Source: Acidovorax sp. DW039 (GTDB lineage Bacteria > Pseudomonadota > Gammaproteobacteria > Burkholderiales > Burkholderiaceae_C). From it: DNA of 64,000 nt. Shown piece after piece: positions 8,279-16,923 of the stretch. Numbering within the stretch: the stretch's first letter is position 1; every line of letters begins with the position of its first letter. The position numbers were made by a program, and so were the translations under genes. Under the pieces are notes generated by a model that was not told the origin of the DNA, made no database searches, and saw only the letters and a program-made list of their open reading frames with translations. The stretch is taken from positions 1-64,000 of the forward strand of contig NZ_AP029020.1 of NCBI RefSeq assembly GCF_037101375.1, in the 5' to 3' direction.

Positions 8279-8366
8279 AGGTGAACGACCGGGGTGTTCA
8301 ATGTTCTGCGGGCTCAGGGAGGCAAGCCCTCCGACCTGTGTCGTTAAGCAAACAAAGGGAGGACGA

Positions 8367-10355
8367 ATGGGGTTCAGTAGTGCTAGCTTGTTTTCGGTCC
8401 GACAGGTAGTCACTAGCCTGGCGTTTGTGATTCCAGAGTTCCAGCGCGGGTATGCCTGGAACAAGGAACAGTGGCTGGCGCTATGGAACGACTTGCGTGC
8501 TATTTCGAGGCGGCCAAATTCACATCACTATGCTGGGACCATCATGGTCGCAGAGCAGCAGGGCGAGGAAGTAGTGGAGCTTATCGACGGCCAACAACGC
8601 ATCACGACTATCGCGCTCTTGTTGGCGGTTCTCGGGGCTGAGGCATGCGAGGTTCAGTTTCGAGCCAACGAAGCGCTCCAGACCTACTTCGACTACTACG
8701 CCATGGGTAAGCAGCACCTAGCACCGCGCCTATCGCAGTTCCGCTCCTACTACTCTGCGAACCTGGGCAATGCCCATGAGTTCTTCGCTTCGCAGGCGGA
8801 AGGACTCTCACAAGAAGAGAAGCTAAAGCTGGGTTCGGCGCTCCTGGACCAGTTCAAGCTATTCGTACTAGTGATTCAGCCTGAATTCGACGTCCACGTC
8901 GCATTCGAGACCATCAACAACCGAGGCAAGCCACTGTCGACGTTGGAAAGGCTGAAGAACCGCCTCATCTTCATCGCAATGAATGCTGAGGACCAGGCTG
9001 CCGGCAGGGAGGCGGCAACGGAGGTTCATCGGTGCTGGAAGGGTGTGTACACCTGGCTCGGGGCCGGCAAGTTCCTACTCGATGATGACCAGTTTCTCCG
9101 TGCGCACTCCATAGGCTGGTTCCGTCATGCCAGGACAACTGACTGGCTGACGTCACAGTTGTTCGATGAGATGTTCTGCACGTATGGAAGTACCCGACCA
9201 AGAGACATCGTCGAGTACGTTCGCAGCTTGGAGCTCGCGGCGGCGTGTTGGCACTACCTAAATGAGCCCGAGCGATTGCCTGCTCAAGTCGCTCGCCGGC
9301 TTGAAGCGCTTTCTCAAACTGCCTCGGCGAGTTCGAAGCCGTTGCTGCTTTGGGCGCTCGTGAGACTGGCGCGTGACAACCAGCAGCTGACAATCGCACC
9401 GGCAGCTGACGCGGGTTGGTGTAAGAGCTTTGAGAACTTAGTCGCCGAGGCTGAACGGTTCGCGGTGTTGGTTGTCCTGGCTAACGGTCGGCTTTCTAAC
9501 GTTGGACAGAGCGACCTCAACAGCTCGGCTTACGCACTCGCTCATCCCGGCGAGCCAATCTACATCCGTCATCCTCACCTGATCTCGCCAGCACGCGCTA
9601 CCGATGCGGTACTGCTGGCGAGGGACCACCTTGCCTCCATCGTTGAGAACTTTGACTCCGAGACGGAGAGGTATATTGACACTCGGTTTTCTTGGGCCGG
9701 CTACTTCGACATTGAGTCGGTACAGACAACGATCGCAGACAGACTGCGGACCCAGAACGGCTTCTACAACTGGCAGTTCGGAAAGTTGCTGATTTACCTC
9801 TGGGAGGAACACCTCCGGGGCGACCGTGGCCGTCCAGTAAAGCGTGCTTGGGAGAAGTTTTCCTGGGACGAGTCGGTCGAGCACATCTATCCACAGACGC
9901 CTCACGCGCAGTGGTCTAACGAAATTACAGTCGATGCACGGTCGAAGCGAGCGAAAGCAGCAATCACCAACTCTCTCGGGAACTTGCTCCTCCTTTCCAG
10001 CAGCTTAAACGCGCAGCTGTCCAACCAGCCCTATGTTCCCGTTGATGGGTTACCCGGTAAACGCCAACGTTTTCTGGGTGGCAGCTACTCGGAGATGCAA
10101 GTAGCTCGACTCTGCGATCGGTGGGGCGTCGTGCAGCTTGCGGCGAGAGGCATAGCCATGCTGCGCCTTGCGCAACGGACTTGGAAATTCGTGGCAGTTG
10201 ATGGGGAGGACAACTTCATTGATTGGTTGCCGTTCCTCTTTGGTGACATTGCTGAGAGTGTGCAGGCTGGTGTGTACACGAGTGGTAAGAAGGTGGATGG
10301 TCGAGCCCTTAAACCTTGGGTCAAGAAATTTGAAGACCGCTCCCTGGTGACATAA
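8367..10355 (+). CDS. GmrSD-like DUF262/DUF1524 protein (candidate type IV restriction enzyme)
   Basis: A 662-residue protein. The N-terminal DUF262 (GmrS-like, ParB/Srx fold) shows IPEFQRGYAW (22-31) and ELIDGQQRITT (71-81), the nucleotide-binding signature of this family, then FETINNRGKPLSTLERLKNR. The C-terminal DUF1524 (GmrD-like HNH) shows SVEHIYPQ with His506 and LGNLLLLSSSLN with the family Asn. Such proteins restrict modified (glucosylated or methylated) phage DNA in an NTP-dependent manner; here both domains are in one chain. I start it at ATG 8367, behind GGGAGGA, rather than at the upstream in-frame ATG at 8301, which overlaps IS sequence. It stands alone, directly after a nested IS. 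Target specificity is unknown. Confidence 0.8.
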   Translation: MGFSSASLFSVRQVVTSLAFVIPEFQRGYAWNKEQWLALWNDLRAISRRPNSHHYAGTIMVAEQQGEEVVELIDGQQRITTIALLLAVLGAEACEVQFRANEALQTYFDYYAMGKQHLAPRLSQFRSYYSANLGNAHEFFASQAEGLSQEEKLKLGSALLDQFKLFVLVIQPEFDVHVAFETINNRGKPLSTLERLKNRLIFIAMNAEDQAAGREAATEVHRCWKGVYTWLGAGKFLLDDDQFLRAHSIGWFRHARTTDWLTSQLFDEMFCTYGSTRPRDIVEYVRSLELAAACWHYLNEPERLPAQVARRLEALSQTASASSKPLLLWALVRLARDNQQLTIAPAADAGWCKSFENLVAEAERFAVLVVLANGRLSNVGQSDLNSSAYALAHPGEPIYIRHPHLISPARATDAVLLARDHLASIVENFDSETERYIDTRFSWAGYFDIESVQTTIADRLRTQNGFYNWQFGKLLIYLWEEHLRGDRGRPVKRAWEKFSWDESVEHIYPQTPHAQWSNEITVDARSKRAKAAITNSLGNLLLLSSSLNAQLSNQPYVPVDGLPGKRQRFLGGSYSEMQVARLCDRWGVVQLAARGIAMLRLAQRTWKFVAVDGEDNFIDWLPFLFGDIAESVQAGVYTSGKKVDGRALKPWVKKFEDRSLVT

Positions 10356-10978
10356 GCAGCTAGGTCGGCCAAGAAGCGAACAGACTCGACGTGGCTGCAC
10401 GACATATGCGCTTGCGCAGCCAAACTTTGAAAGTCGACGATGTCAGTGGAAGTCCCTCTGAGCGAATGGCTACGCCATGAACAGGAAGGCGCGACCCAGA
10501 GGCCCTAGCAATCACAGGCCTGGGTCCCTGCACCGGCGCCTTCGTGGCGGAGACTCCGCGTTAGGGGTTGTTCTACTTGGCCGTAACCACTCTGTCGCTT
10601 TCCCGACTGTGCATGGCTTGTATTGGATTTCGTCTCTGGCGTCTGGAACGCACCTAGGGAGGAAAAGGCTGCCCGCTTCAAAACCTGAACCAGCGGCATG
10701 TATGCAGCGATTGCAGACTTTGACTACGTGTGGCGGTACTCACGCTCAATTGCATAAAGCGGTCGTTCAGGTGTGGCACTCGATTGCATTCATTGGCGCA
10801 GATGCACGGCAGACTACAAAGCGAGCGAAATCGGATGCCCGACGGCGACTAGCGGGGTGAAAACTACTGTTGCGAGACCTGATCCGTTTTGAGGGGTGAG
10901 CAGAGAAGCATTGCTATTGGATAGCAGCAAACCTGCGTGCCGCCGTGATGGTAAGCCCGGTGCCGTCGGCGAAACTCA
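10356..10978. other. No recognisable gene
   Basis: About 620 bp between the GmrSD-like gene and an RND pump fragment. One frame is open for 127 codons (10477-10860), but its composition and lack of a ribosome site do not support a gene. No IS ends or hairpins were recognised. Confidence 0.5.
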
Positions 10979-11597
10979 GTGACATCCTATCTCCGCAGGA
11001 ACTGCAACCACCGGCGGCGGACCGTCTTCCAGTGCCACTACCGATGTGAGCAGTGCCACGTTGACGGTAGAGCTCTCTGCGCGCGCCATCCCTGCCGCCC
11101 GGATTGCGGTGGGCCGCGGCGCCAATAGCGAAACGCTGGCCATCACGCTGGCTTGCGACGATGTCACTGCCTTGGCGATCGCGGCGTCGCAGGCCGAAGC
11201 ACAGTTGCGCACATTCAAAGGCATCGGCAACGTCACGTCGAGTGCAGCTTTGCAGCGGCCAGAAATTCAGATTCATCCGGATGCGGCGCGGGCCGCAGCG
11301 CTGGGCGTGACCACCGATAGTCTGGCCGATATAGTGCGCCTGGCCACCTATGGTGACTACTCCAATGCGCTTCCCAAACTCAATCTTTCGGAGCGTCAGA
11401 CTCCGGTGCGCGTTCGCATGGACCCGTCTGTTCGGGAAAATCTGAACGCGGTGTCGCAGTTGCGCGTACAGGGCAGCAATGGAACGGTCAATCTGGGTTC
11501 GGTCGCAGATATTTCGATCGGCAGTGCTACTGGGGCGGTCAATAAGCTCCTTTTAAGTGTTAGTGCCAGAGGCAAACTGATCATTAGGGGCGAATAG
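10979..11597 (+). pseudogene. Internal fragment of an RND efflux pump (AcrB/CzcA-like)
   Basis: About 200 residues of an RND inner-membrane pump, from the periplasmic porter/docking region only. The frame is open from about 10979, with GTATTGGG and DVSSATLTVEL. It includes FKGIGNVTSSAALQRPEIQI, AAALGVTTDSLADIVRLATY, ERQTPVRVRMD and GTVNLGSVADISIG. This matches the segment of RND pumps that precedes the second set of membrane helices. No transmembrane segments, N-terminus or C-terminal half are present, so it cannot transport. The sequence diverges after ISIGSATGAVN and stops at 11597, 79 bp from the end of the convergent ATPase gene. It is a deletion remnant; the original substrate is unknown. 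Confidence 0.75.
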
Positions 11598-11676
11598 CGA
11601 CTTGAGCTGGATTTATTCGAGGGGGCTGCTGCCCTGTCTCTTGGTACGCTTGTGTCGCAGTTTTGAGATGTCATGC

Positions 11677-14517
11677 TCACCGCCGGGCTCCCTCTCCTTC
11701 GTGCTGTTTGGGGAACCATCGGCGGTGCAAGCGGCCCAGTAGCTTGCGCAATTCGCTGTACCACAGCACACCACTGGCCATTGCTATGCAAGTCAGCCAT
11801 TGGTCGGCCGAAAGCGGCGTCGTTCCAAACGCCACGTTAAGTATTCCCACGTGTACCACAGCAACCTGCAATGCGGCCGATAGCGAGACCGCGCCCCATA
11901 GCCATACGTTCGTGAACAGCCCCTCGAAGGCGCTAGCGGTAGCTGAACGGGCGTTGAAGCAGTTGAACAAGTGCGCTATCACAAGCACCGTGAAACCCGC
12001 CGTCCGAGAGGTGGTGATGTCCAGTGACCCCGCGATCAGACCACCGGGCAGGTACAGGTCCATCGTCAGTAGCACCAGCATGGCGACCACTAAGCCGGTC
12101 CCGCAGATGTCGATCCACATGCGGCCAGCAATCACGCGTTCGCTGCGTGGGCGCGGCTTGCTTGCCATCACATTGCTGTTGGCCGGGTCCAGTCCCATGG
12201 CCATTGCAGGCCATGAATCGGTGACCAGGTTGAGCCACAGGATTTGTGTGGCAAGCAGCGGCAAGACCATGGCGCTGCCTGGATCTACGAGACCGATCAC
12301 GCCCGCGCCCACCACGCCCAGGAATACCGTGAGAACCTCTCCCATGTTGGAAGACAACAGGTAACGCAGGAACTTGCGGATGTTCTCGAAAATCGTGCGG
12401 CCCTCGCGCACGGCCTGCACTATGGTGGCGAAGTTGTCATCGGCCAGCACCATGCGAGCCGCCTGTTTGGTCACGTCGGTGCCAGTCAGTCCCATGGCGA
12501 TGCCGATGTCGGCAGCCTTGAGCGCGGGGGCGTCGTTCACCCCGTCGCCCGTCATGGCCACGATCTCGCCGCTGGCTTGCAAGGCCGCTACCACGCTCAG
12601 TTTGTGCCGCGGTGAAACGCGTGCGTACACGTTGGTCAGGCGTACTGCGGCAGCCAACGCCTTGGCATCCAGAGCGTCCAGGTCCAGCCCTGTAAGCACC
12701 CGTTCGCCGGTCTTGGCGATGCCCAGGTCGGTGGCAATGCGCGCCGCCGTGCGTGGGTGGTCACCGGTGATCATGACGACCCGGATGCCAGCGCGGTGGG
12801 CCTCTAGGATAGCGAGCATGGCCTCCTCGCGTGGTGGGTCGATCATGCCCACGGTGCCGACGTAAACCAGTCCCACCTCGAGCGCATCGCCGGACTGGGC
12901 ATCCTCTTGCGGCGCGAGCGGGCGGTATGCCACCCCCATCGGGCGCAACGCAGCGTCTGACAATCCATCCACATCAGCCAGAATTTTCATACGGGCGGCA
13001 GCGTTCAGGGCTTGCAGCCCCGTGCCCACGCGCTGGTGGGTGCAGTGCGCCAGCAGCACGTCCGGCGCGCCCTTGCAGAGTAGCCGCATGCCTGTGCCTG
13101 GTGGGGCATCTCGCACAATGACCGACATCATCTTGCGCTCCGATGTGAACGGGATCTCGGTGACGCGTTGCGCGGGTTGCTCGCTGACGGTCGTTCCGGG
13201 AACCAGCTTTCGCTCCGCCACTAGGAAGGCCGCATCGGTTGGGTCACCCTGGATTTGCCAGGCACCGTCTTGTGTCTGTAGCAGCGAGGCGTTGCCCGCC
13301 TGGCTTCCGCCCTGAAGCACCATGGCCTGCTCATCGTAAAGGGTGCCTGCTGTCAACACAGCGCCCTGCCATTGCACCTGGCCCGTTGGGGCATAGCCCG
13401 CGCCTGTGACCTGTGTGGAGCCCGAAGCCGTCACGATGCGCTCGATGCTCATTTCTGCGCGGGTCAGGGTGCCGGTCTTGTCCGAGCATATGACCGATGC
13501 GCAGCCCAGTGTCTCTACGGAAGAGAGGTTCCGCACGATGGCCTTGCGCCGCGCCATGCGCTGCACGCCCAGCGCCAACACCACCGAGAGAATGGCTGGC
13601 AGCCCCTCAGGCACCGTAGCGACCGCCAGCGAAACGCCGAGCAGTAGCACCTCTATCCAGCTGGCCAGGTCGGTAGGCGGTGTCATCAGGACGATGGTGA
13701 GCACCACTACCGCCGCGATGGCCAGCACCCCGATGCCCAGCGCGCGTCCGATGTGGGCGATCTCCGTTTGCAGTGGCGTGGGCTTCTCCTGCGTGGTATC
13801 CAGCAGGTGGGCGATGTGGCCGATCTCGGTGTCCATGGCGGTGGCGGTGACCACCGCACGGCCTGTGCCTTGCGCGACCGTGGTGCCTTTGAAGACCATA
13901 CACAGCCGGTCGCCCAGGGGCGCGTCGGCCTGCAGGGCAGCTGGGTCTTTGAGAATCGCCTGGCTCTCGCCGGTGAGCGAGGACTCCTGCGTGCGCAGGG
14001 CTGCTGCCCAGGTCAAGCGTGCATCGGCACCCACAGCATCGCCTTCGCCCAACACCAGCAGGTCGCCGCACACCAGATCCTCGCTGCGCACGCGCTGCAG
14101 TCGGCCGTCGCGCAGGACGTTGGCGCTCACCGCCGTCATGCTCGCCAGTGCTGCGACGGCTTGGCGCGCCCTGGCCTGCTGCACGAAGCCCAGCACGCCG
14201 TTGAGCAAAACCACCAGCGCCACCACCAGCGCATCCACGGGCCATCCCGTTGCGCCATCAATCCTCCATGCCGCCAGCGCTACAACGATGGCGCCCAGCA
14301 ACAGGTAAATGAGCGGGTCGTTGAACTGAGACAGCAATAGGCGCCAGGCGGGCTGCGGTGAGGTAGCGCGCAACTGGTTCGGCCCGTCCTGGCGCAGGCG
14401 GTCCGATGCGTCCTGTGCGCTCAAGCCTTTGTCTGCATCGCTGGCCAGGGCCTGTAGCACCTCGGCAGCCGACAGTCGGGACGGATCGCGCAAGGGGCGC
14501 TGCGTGGGGGCTTTCAT
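11677..14517 (-). CDS. P-type (P2-like) cation-transporting ATPase
   Basis: A 946-residue inner-membrane ATPase with the full P2-type plan: cation-ATPase N domain (residues 10-75, ending FNDPLIYLLLGA), actuator domain with TGES (182-185), PEGLP in M4 (303-307), phosphorylation site DKTGTLT (346-352), nucleotide-binding domain, hinge TGDGVNDAPALKAADIGIAMG near residue 650, and six C-terminal helices. PEGLP in M4 fits Ca2+/Mn2+ or Na+/K+-like pumps and argues against heavy-metal P1B pumps, which have CPC/SPC there. No N-terminal metal-binding domain is present. It follows the SYLF lipoprotein gene by 31 bp, in a probable two-gene operon divergent from cbpA. The true ion is unknown; the setting suggests ion homeostasis under stress. 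Confidence 0.85.
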   Translation of the reverse strand: MKAPTQRPLRDPSRLSAAEVLQALASDADKGLSAQDASDRLRQDGPNQLRATSPQPAWRLLLSQFNDPLIYLLLGAIVVALAAWRIDGATGWPVDALVVALVVLLNGVLGFVQQARARQAVAALASMTAVSANVLRDGRLQRVRSEDLVCGDLLVLGEGDAVGADARLTWAAALRTQESSLTGESQAILKDPAALQADAPLGDRLCMVFKGTTVAQGTGRAVVTATAMDTEIGHIAHLLDTTQEKPTPLQTEIAHIGRALGIGVLAIAAVVVLTIVLMTPPTDLASWIEVLLLGVSLAVATVPEGLPAILSVVLALGVQRMARRKAIVRNLSSVETLGCASVICSDKTGTLTRAEMSIERIVTASGSTQVTGAGYAPTGQVQWQGAVLTAGTLYDEQAMVLQGGSQAGNASLLQTQDGAWQIQGDPTDAAFLVAERKLVPGTTVSEQPAQRVTEIPFTSERKMMSVIVRDAPPGTGMRLLCKGAPDVLLAHCTHQRVGTGLQALNAAARMKILADVDGLSDAALRPMGVAYRPLAPQEDAQSGDALEVGLVYVGTVGMIDPPREEAMLAILEAHRAGIRVVMITGDHPRTAARIATDLGIAKTGERVLTGLDLDALDAKALAAAVRLTNVYARVSPRHKLSVVAALQASGEIVAMTGDGVNDAPALKAADIGIAMGLTGTDVTKQAARMVLADDNFATIVQAVREGRTIFENIRKFLRYLLSSNMGEVLTVFLGVVGAGVIGLVDPGSAMVLPLLATQILWLNLVTDSWPAMAMGLDPANSNVMASKPRPRSERVIAGRMWIDICGTGLVVAMLVLLTMDLYLPGGLIAGSLDITTSRTAGFTVLVIAHLFNCFNARSATASAFEGLFTNVWLWGAVSLSAALQVAVVHVGILNVAFGTTPLSADQWLTCIAMASGVLWYSELRKLLGRLHRRWFPKQHEGEGARR

Positions 14518-14548
14518 GAGGGCGGGTGTGTACGTCCTCGCGGCTGCA

Positions 14549-15133
14549 TCACATACGGCTTTCGGTGACTTTCATGCCCTCGATCGATGCACCAAATTCC
14601 AGCCCAGCGTTTGCCAGCACGAAGCCCACCACCGGCGCGCGCATGGTGGCGGTATCGACGTGACCGTTGGCGCCGATGCTGGCCAGAGCCACGGTGGCAT
14701 CCAGGCCCACGGTCCATCCCTGGCTAGCCAGGAACTTTTCTAGCGCCTGCTGGGTAGTAAACAGGTAGATGATCGCCTTGGACTGCGCGCCGAACTGTGG
14801 GCCTAGCGAACCACCAGCGATGCTGTAGTAGCGCTGGGTTTGGCCATTGATTTGCAGTGCACCGCGTCCGTATTCGGCCCCGATCACGAAGCTGCCGCCG
14901 ACTACGGATGGGAAGATGAGTATGCCCTTGGAGGTATCGACCATCTCACGCGCGCCCGGCACGGTACTGTATAGCTTGGACAACGTGGCGTCGATCTGCG
15001 CATCCACCGAGGCATGTGAGGATGCGGTGCTAGCGTGGTCCTGCGGGCCGGTAGTGGTGCAACCGATGAGGGCGATGCCGCAGATGGCCAGGGCAGCCGC
15101 CGCAGCGAAGGGGCGAAATTGGAGGGTTGTCAT
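14549..15133 (-). CDS. SYLF/Ysc84-domain lipoprotein
   Basis: A 194-residue exported lipoprotein. The start MTTLQFRPF (15133) is preferred over an ATG 24 bases upstream because it follows AAGGAA at good spacing. A signal peptide ends in the lipobox LIGC. The mature part is a SYLF domain (GILIFPSVVGGSFVIGAEYG, SIAGGSLGPQFGAQSKAIIY, GWTVGLDATVALASIGANG), a fold that binds lipids in the eukaryotic Ysc84 group and is common in bacterial envelope-stress loci. It is the first gene of a pair with the P-type ATPase and divergent from cbpA, with 165 bp between the two starts. Inferred: periplasm- or outer-membrane-facing stress protein. Confidence 0.85.
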   Translation of the reverse strand: MTTLQFRPFAAAAALAICGIALIGCTTTGPQDHASTASSHASVDAQIDATLSKLYSTVPGAREMVDTSKGILIFPSVVGGSFVIGAEYGRGALQINGQTQRYYSIAGGSLGPQFGAQSKAIIYLFTTQQALEKFLASQGWTVGLDATVALASIGANGHVDTATMRAPVVGFVLANAGLEFGASIEGMKVTESRM

Positions 15134-15205
15134 AACGAAGTTCCTTAGATGGCACATGGCGAGAGGCTGGCGCGCTGGCCTTGTGAGCAGTGCGCTCTGT
15201 GCTCC

Positions 15206-15275
15206 AGCTTGGCGGCTCTGGCGCCCTGCGTCTGTCCGTCAGCGCACAGACGCCCGCTGGTCCAGCCGCCAAGCT
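15206..15275 (+). promoter_or_regulatory. Large two-step hairpin in the cbpA leader
   Basis: AGCTTGGCGGCT (15206-15217) pairs perfectly with AGCCGCCAAGCT (15264-15275). Inside, GCGTCTGT (15228-15235) pairs perfectly with ACAGACGC (15246-15253) across a 10-nt loop; the two stems are separated by 10 unpaired nt on each side. The structure ends 23 nt before the cbpA ATG and covers most of the region shared with the divergent SYLF gene. There is no T-tract, so it is not a simple terminator. It may be an mRNA control element or a DNA operator; neither is proven. Confidence 0.6.
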
Positions 15276-15298
15276 AGGGCGATGGACTACGCCGCGCT

Positions 15299-16222
15299 AT
15301 GAAATACAAGGACTACTACGTTACGCTCGGCGTTGCGCGCGATGCGGAACTCGATCAGATCAAACAGGCCTACCGCAAGCTCGCAAGACGCTACCACCCG
15401 GACATGTCAAAGGCGCCCAATGCTGAGGCCTTGTTCAAAGAGGCCGCCGAAGCCTATGCCACCTTGAAGAACCCTGCCAAGCGCGCTGCCTATGACGCGC
15501 TGGGACAGCACTCTTCGGGAGAGGAGTTCGCGCCGTCGCCGCCGTGGAAACAGGCGCACGCTTCTGAGGAGCCTGACGCTGATGAAATGAATTTGGCTGA
15601 CTTGTTCGCTGCGATGGCGAGCAGACAGGGGCACGGGTATGCGCAGGAGACCGTGCGGGGGCAAGACCACGAAACCCATGCCCAGATCAGCCTACAGGAT
15701 GCTCACCGTGGCACCACCTTGCACCTGGACCTTGCCGATGCTCAGGGGCGGCGCACGCTGGAGGTGACGATCCCGCCTGGCGTGCACGACGGCCAGACAC
15801 TGCGGCTGCGCGGAAAAGGGGGACGTGGCCGCCATGGTGGGCTCGACGGGGACATCTACTTGCACCTCACGCTGGCGCCTGACAGGCAGTTCCGTGCAGA
15901 GCGTCATGACCTGTACTTCGAGCTTGCGCTGACACCCTGGGAGGCCACGCTGGGGGCTGAGATCCAGGTGCCGACGCTGGATGCCCCAGTGCTGCTGACC
16001 GTGCCGGCAGGAACGCGCGGCGGAGCGCGACTGCGCTTGCGTGGCCGTGGCTTGGCCGATGGCCGTGGTGGGCGCGGTGACTTGTATGCCACGGTGCGGA
16101 TCGAGGTACCCACCACACTGACTGAGCGTGAGCGCCAATTGTTCACCGAGCTTGCCCAAGCCTCGCGCTTTGATCCGCGAGTGGCTGCATCACAGGAGTC
16201 GCCGCATGCACGAAACGTCTGA
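15299..16222 (+). CDS. cbpA: CbpA-type DnaJ co-chaperone
   Basis: A 307-residue class B J-domain protein, the length of E. coli CbpA. The J domain is at residues 3-70 with HPD at 33-35. There is no Cys-rich zinc finger; a short linker leads to two beta-sandwich client-binding domains (HAQISLQDAHRGTTLHLDL and VTIPPGVHDGQTLRLRGKGG, then PVLLTVPAGTRGGARLRLRG). It would stimulate DnaK and, as in E. coli, may bind DNA. The ATG at 15299 lacks a clear ribosome site. A six-codon frame (15282-15302) ends in a TGA overlapping this ATG and may couple translation. The gene overlaps cbpM by 17 nt, the classical inhibitor pairing. Confidence 0.9.
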   Translation: MKYKDYYVTLGVARDAELDQIKQAYRKLARRYHPDMSKAPNAEALFKEAAEAYATLKNPAKRAAYDALGQHSSGEEFAPSPPWKQAHASEEPDADEMNLADLFAAMASRQGHGYAQETVRGQDHETHAQISLQDAHRGTTLHLDLADAQGRRTLEVTIPPGVHDGQTLRLRGKGGRGRHGGLDGDIYLHLTLAPDRQFRAERHDLYFELALTPWEATLGAEIQVPTLDAPVLLTVPAGTRGGARLRLRGRGLADGRGGRGDLYATVRIEVPTTLTERERQLFTELAQASRFDPRVAASQESPHARNV

Positions 16223-16526
16223 AATAGTCTGGCTTGATGCGCACGGAGTGCTGACCCTGCCCGAGTTGGCTGAGGTCTGCGCTCTGCAAGTAGGAGAGCT
16301 TCAGGAACTGGTGGAGGTCGGTGCGCTGAAACCGTTGCAGCGGGACGAGACGGCCTGCGTCTTCAGTGCCGAGGTCGTGATGCCGCTGCGCAAGGCCAGT
16401 CAGCTTCGCTGTGACTTCGACCTAGATCTGTTCACCGCGGGCTTGTTGCTGGAGCATCTGCTGCGCATTGACGCGCTGGAAATTCAGGTACGTGCACTCC
16501 AGATGCGCATGGAGCATGCACCCTGA
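16206..16526 (+). CDS. cbpM: CbpM-type chaperone modulator
   Basis: A 106-residue MerR-HTH-like protein of the CbpM/YccV modulator type. The start MHETSE (16206) overlaps the end of cbpA by 17 nt and follows ACAGGAG. The order is HTH-like helices (LTLPELAEVCALQVGELQELV), then CVFSAEVVMPLRKASQLRCD and FDLDLFTAGLLLEHLLRID, the usual CbpM core. In E. coli CbpM binds the CbpA J domain and blocks its action on DnaK. The tight overlap and order are the same as in cbpA-cbpM operons elsewhere. An IS3 relic begins 27 bp after its stop. Confidence 0.85.
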   Translation: MHETSEIVWLDAHGVLTLPELAEVCALQVGELQELVEVGALKPLQRDETACVFSAEVVMPLRKASQLRCDFDLDLFTAGLLLEHLLRIDALEIQVRALQMRMEHAP

Positions 16527-16552
16527 TGCATGTGTTGTCGCCAGCGATAAAC

Positions 16553-16745
16553 TGAATTGCCCCGGGTTTTGAGGAGGCTGTTTGGCTTAAGTGAGATCAC
16601 CACGGCAGTGGCCTGCTTTGCGAATTGCCGGTAGTAGTTTGCCTCAGCCTCAGCAGCGAGATTTACCCGATGGATTCGAGCAGGCGATGGTGGTTGAACC
16701 ATGACACCCATTCGAACGTTGCGAACCCCACCGCCTCCTTGGTTT
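16553..16745 (-). pseudogene. IS3-family transposase tail (relic)
   Basis: On the minus strand, FEWVSWFNHHRLLESIG and, in a shifted frame, LAAEAEANYYRQFAKQATAV are the C-terminus of an IS3-family OrfB with an internal frameshift or stop. The outer end TGAATTGCCCCGGGTTTTGA (from 16553) matches the relic end at 8262-8278. It is the same element family as the relic at 6663-6788, in the opposite orientation. The rest of the element is missing. Confidence 0.75.
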
Positions 16746-16923
16746 TCCACGGTGCCTAGCGCAGCGTCTGCTTTCATTTGAGGTGACCGGCTGCTTCTGA
16801 TCAAAGGACTAAACCGCTCGCGCGGTAGCCCGCAGCGAAGGCCCTGACGGTGAGTAAACATCGCGCCCCTGTCTATGTTGGCGAGCGAGGCAATCGGCCT
16901 CGTTCTTGGACAGGAGCGCGATC

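Noticed and set aside
10477-10860. 127-codon frame after the GmrSD-like gene
   Set aside because: No ribosome site, no recognisable domain and unnatural composition.
11598-11676. CTGTCTCTTGG near 11634 as a transposon end
   Set aside because: It resembles some IS4-family ends, but no partner end or transposase was found nearby.
13406-14308. 300-codon plus-strand frame opposite the P-type ATPase
   Set aside because: Antisense shadow of a strongly conserved ATPase gene; composition rich in Ser/Thr/Ala repeats typical of such shadows.
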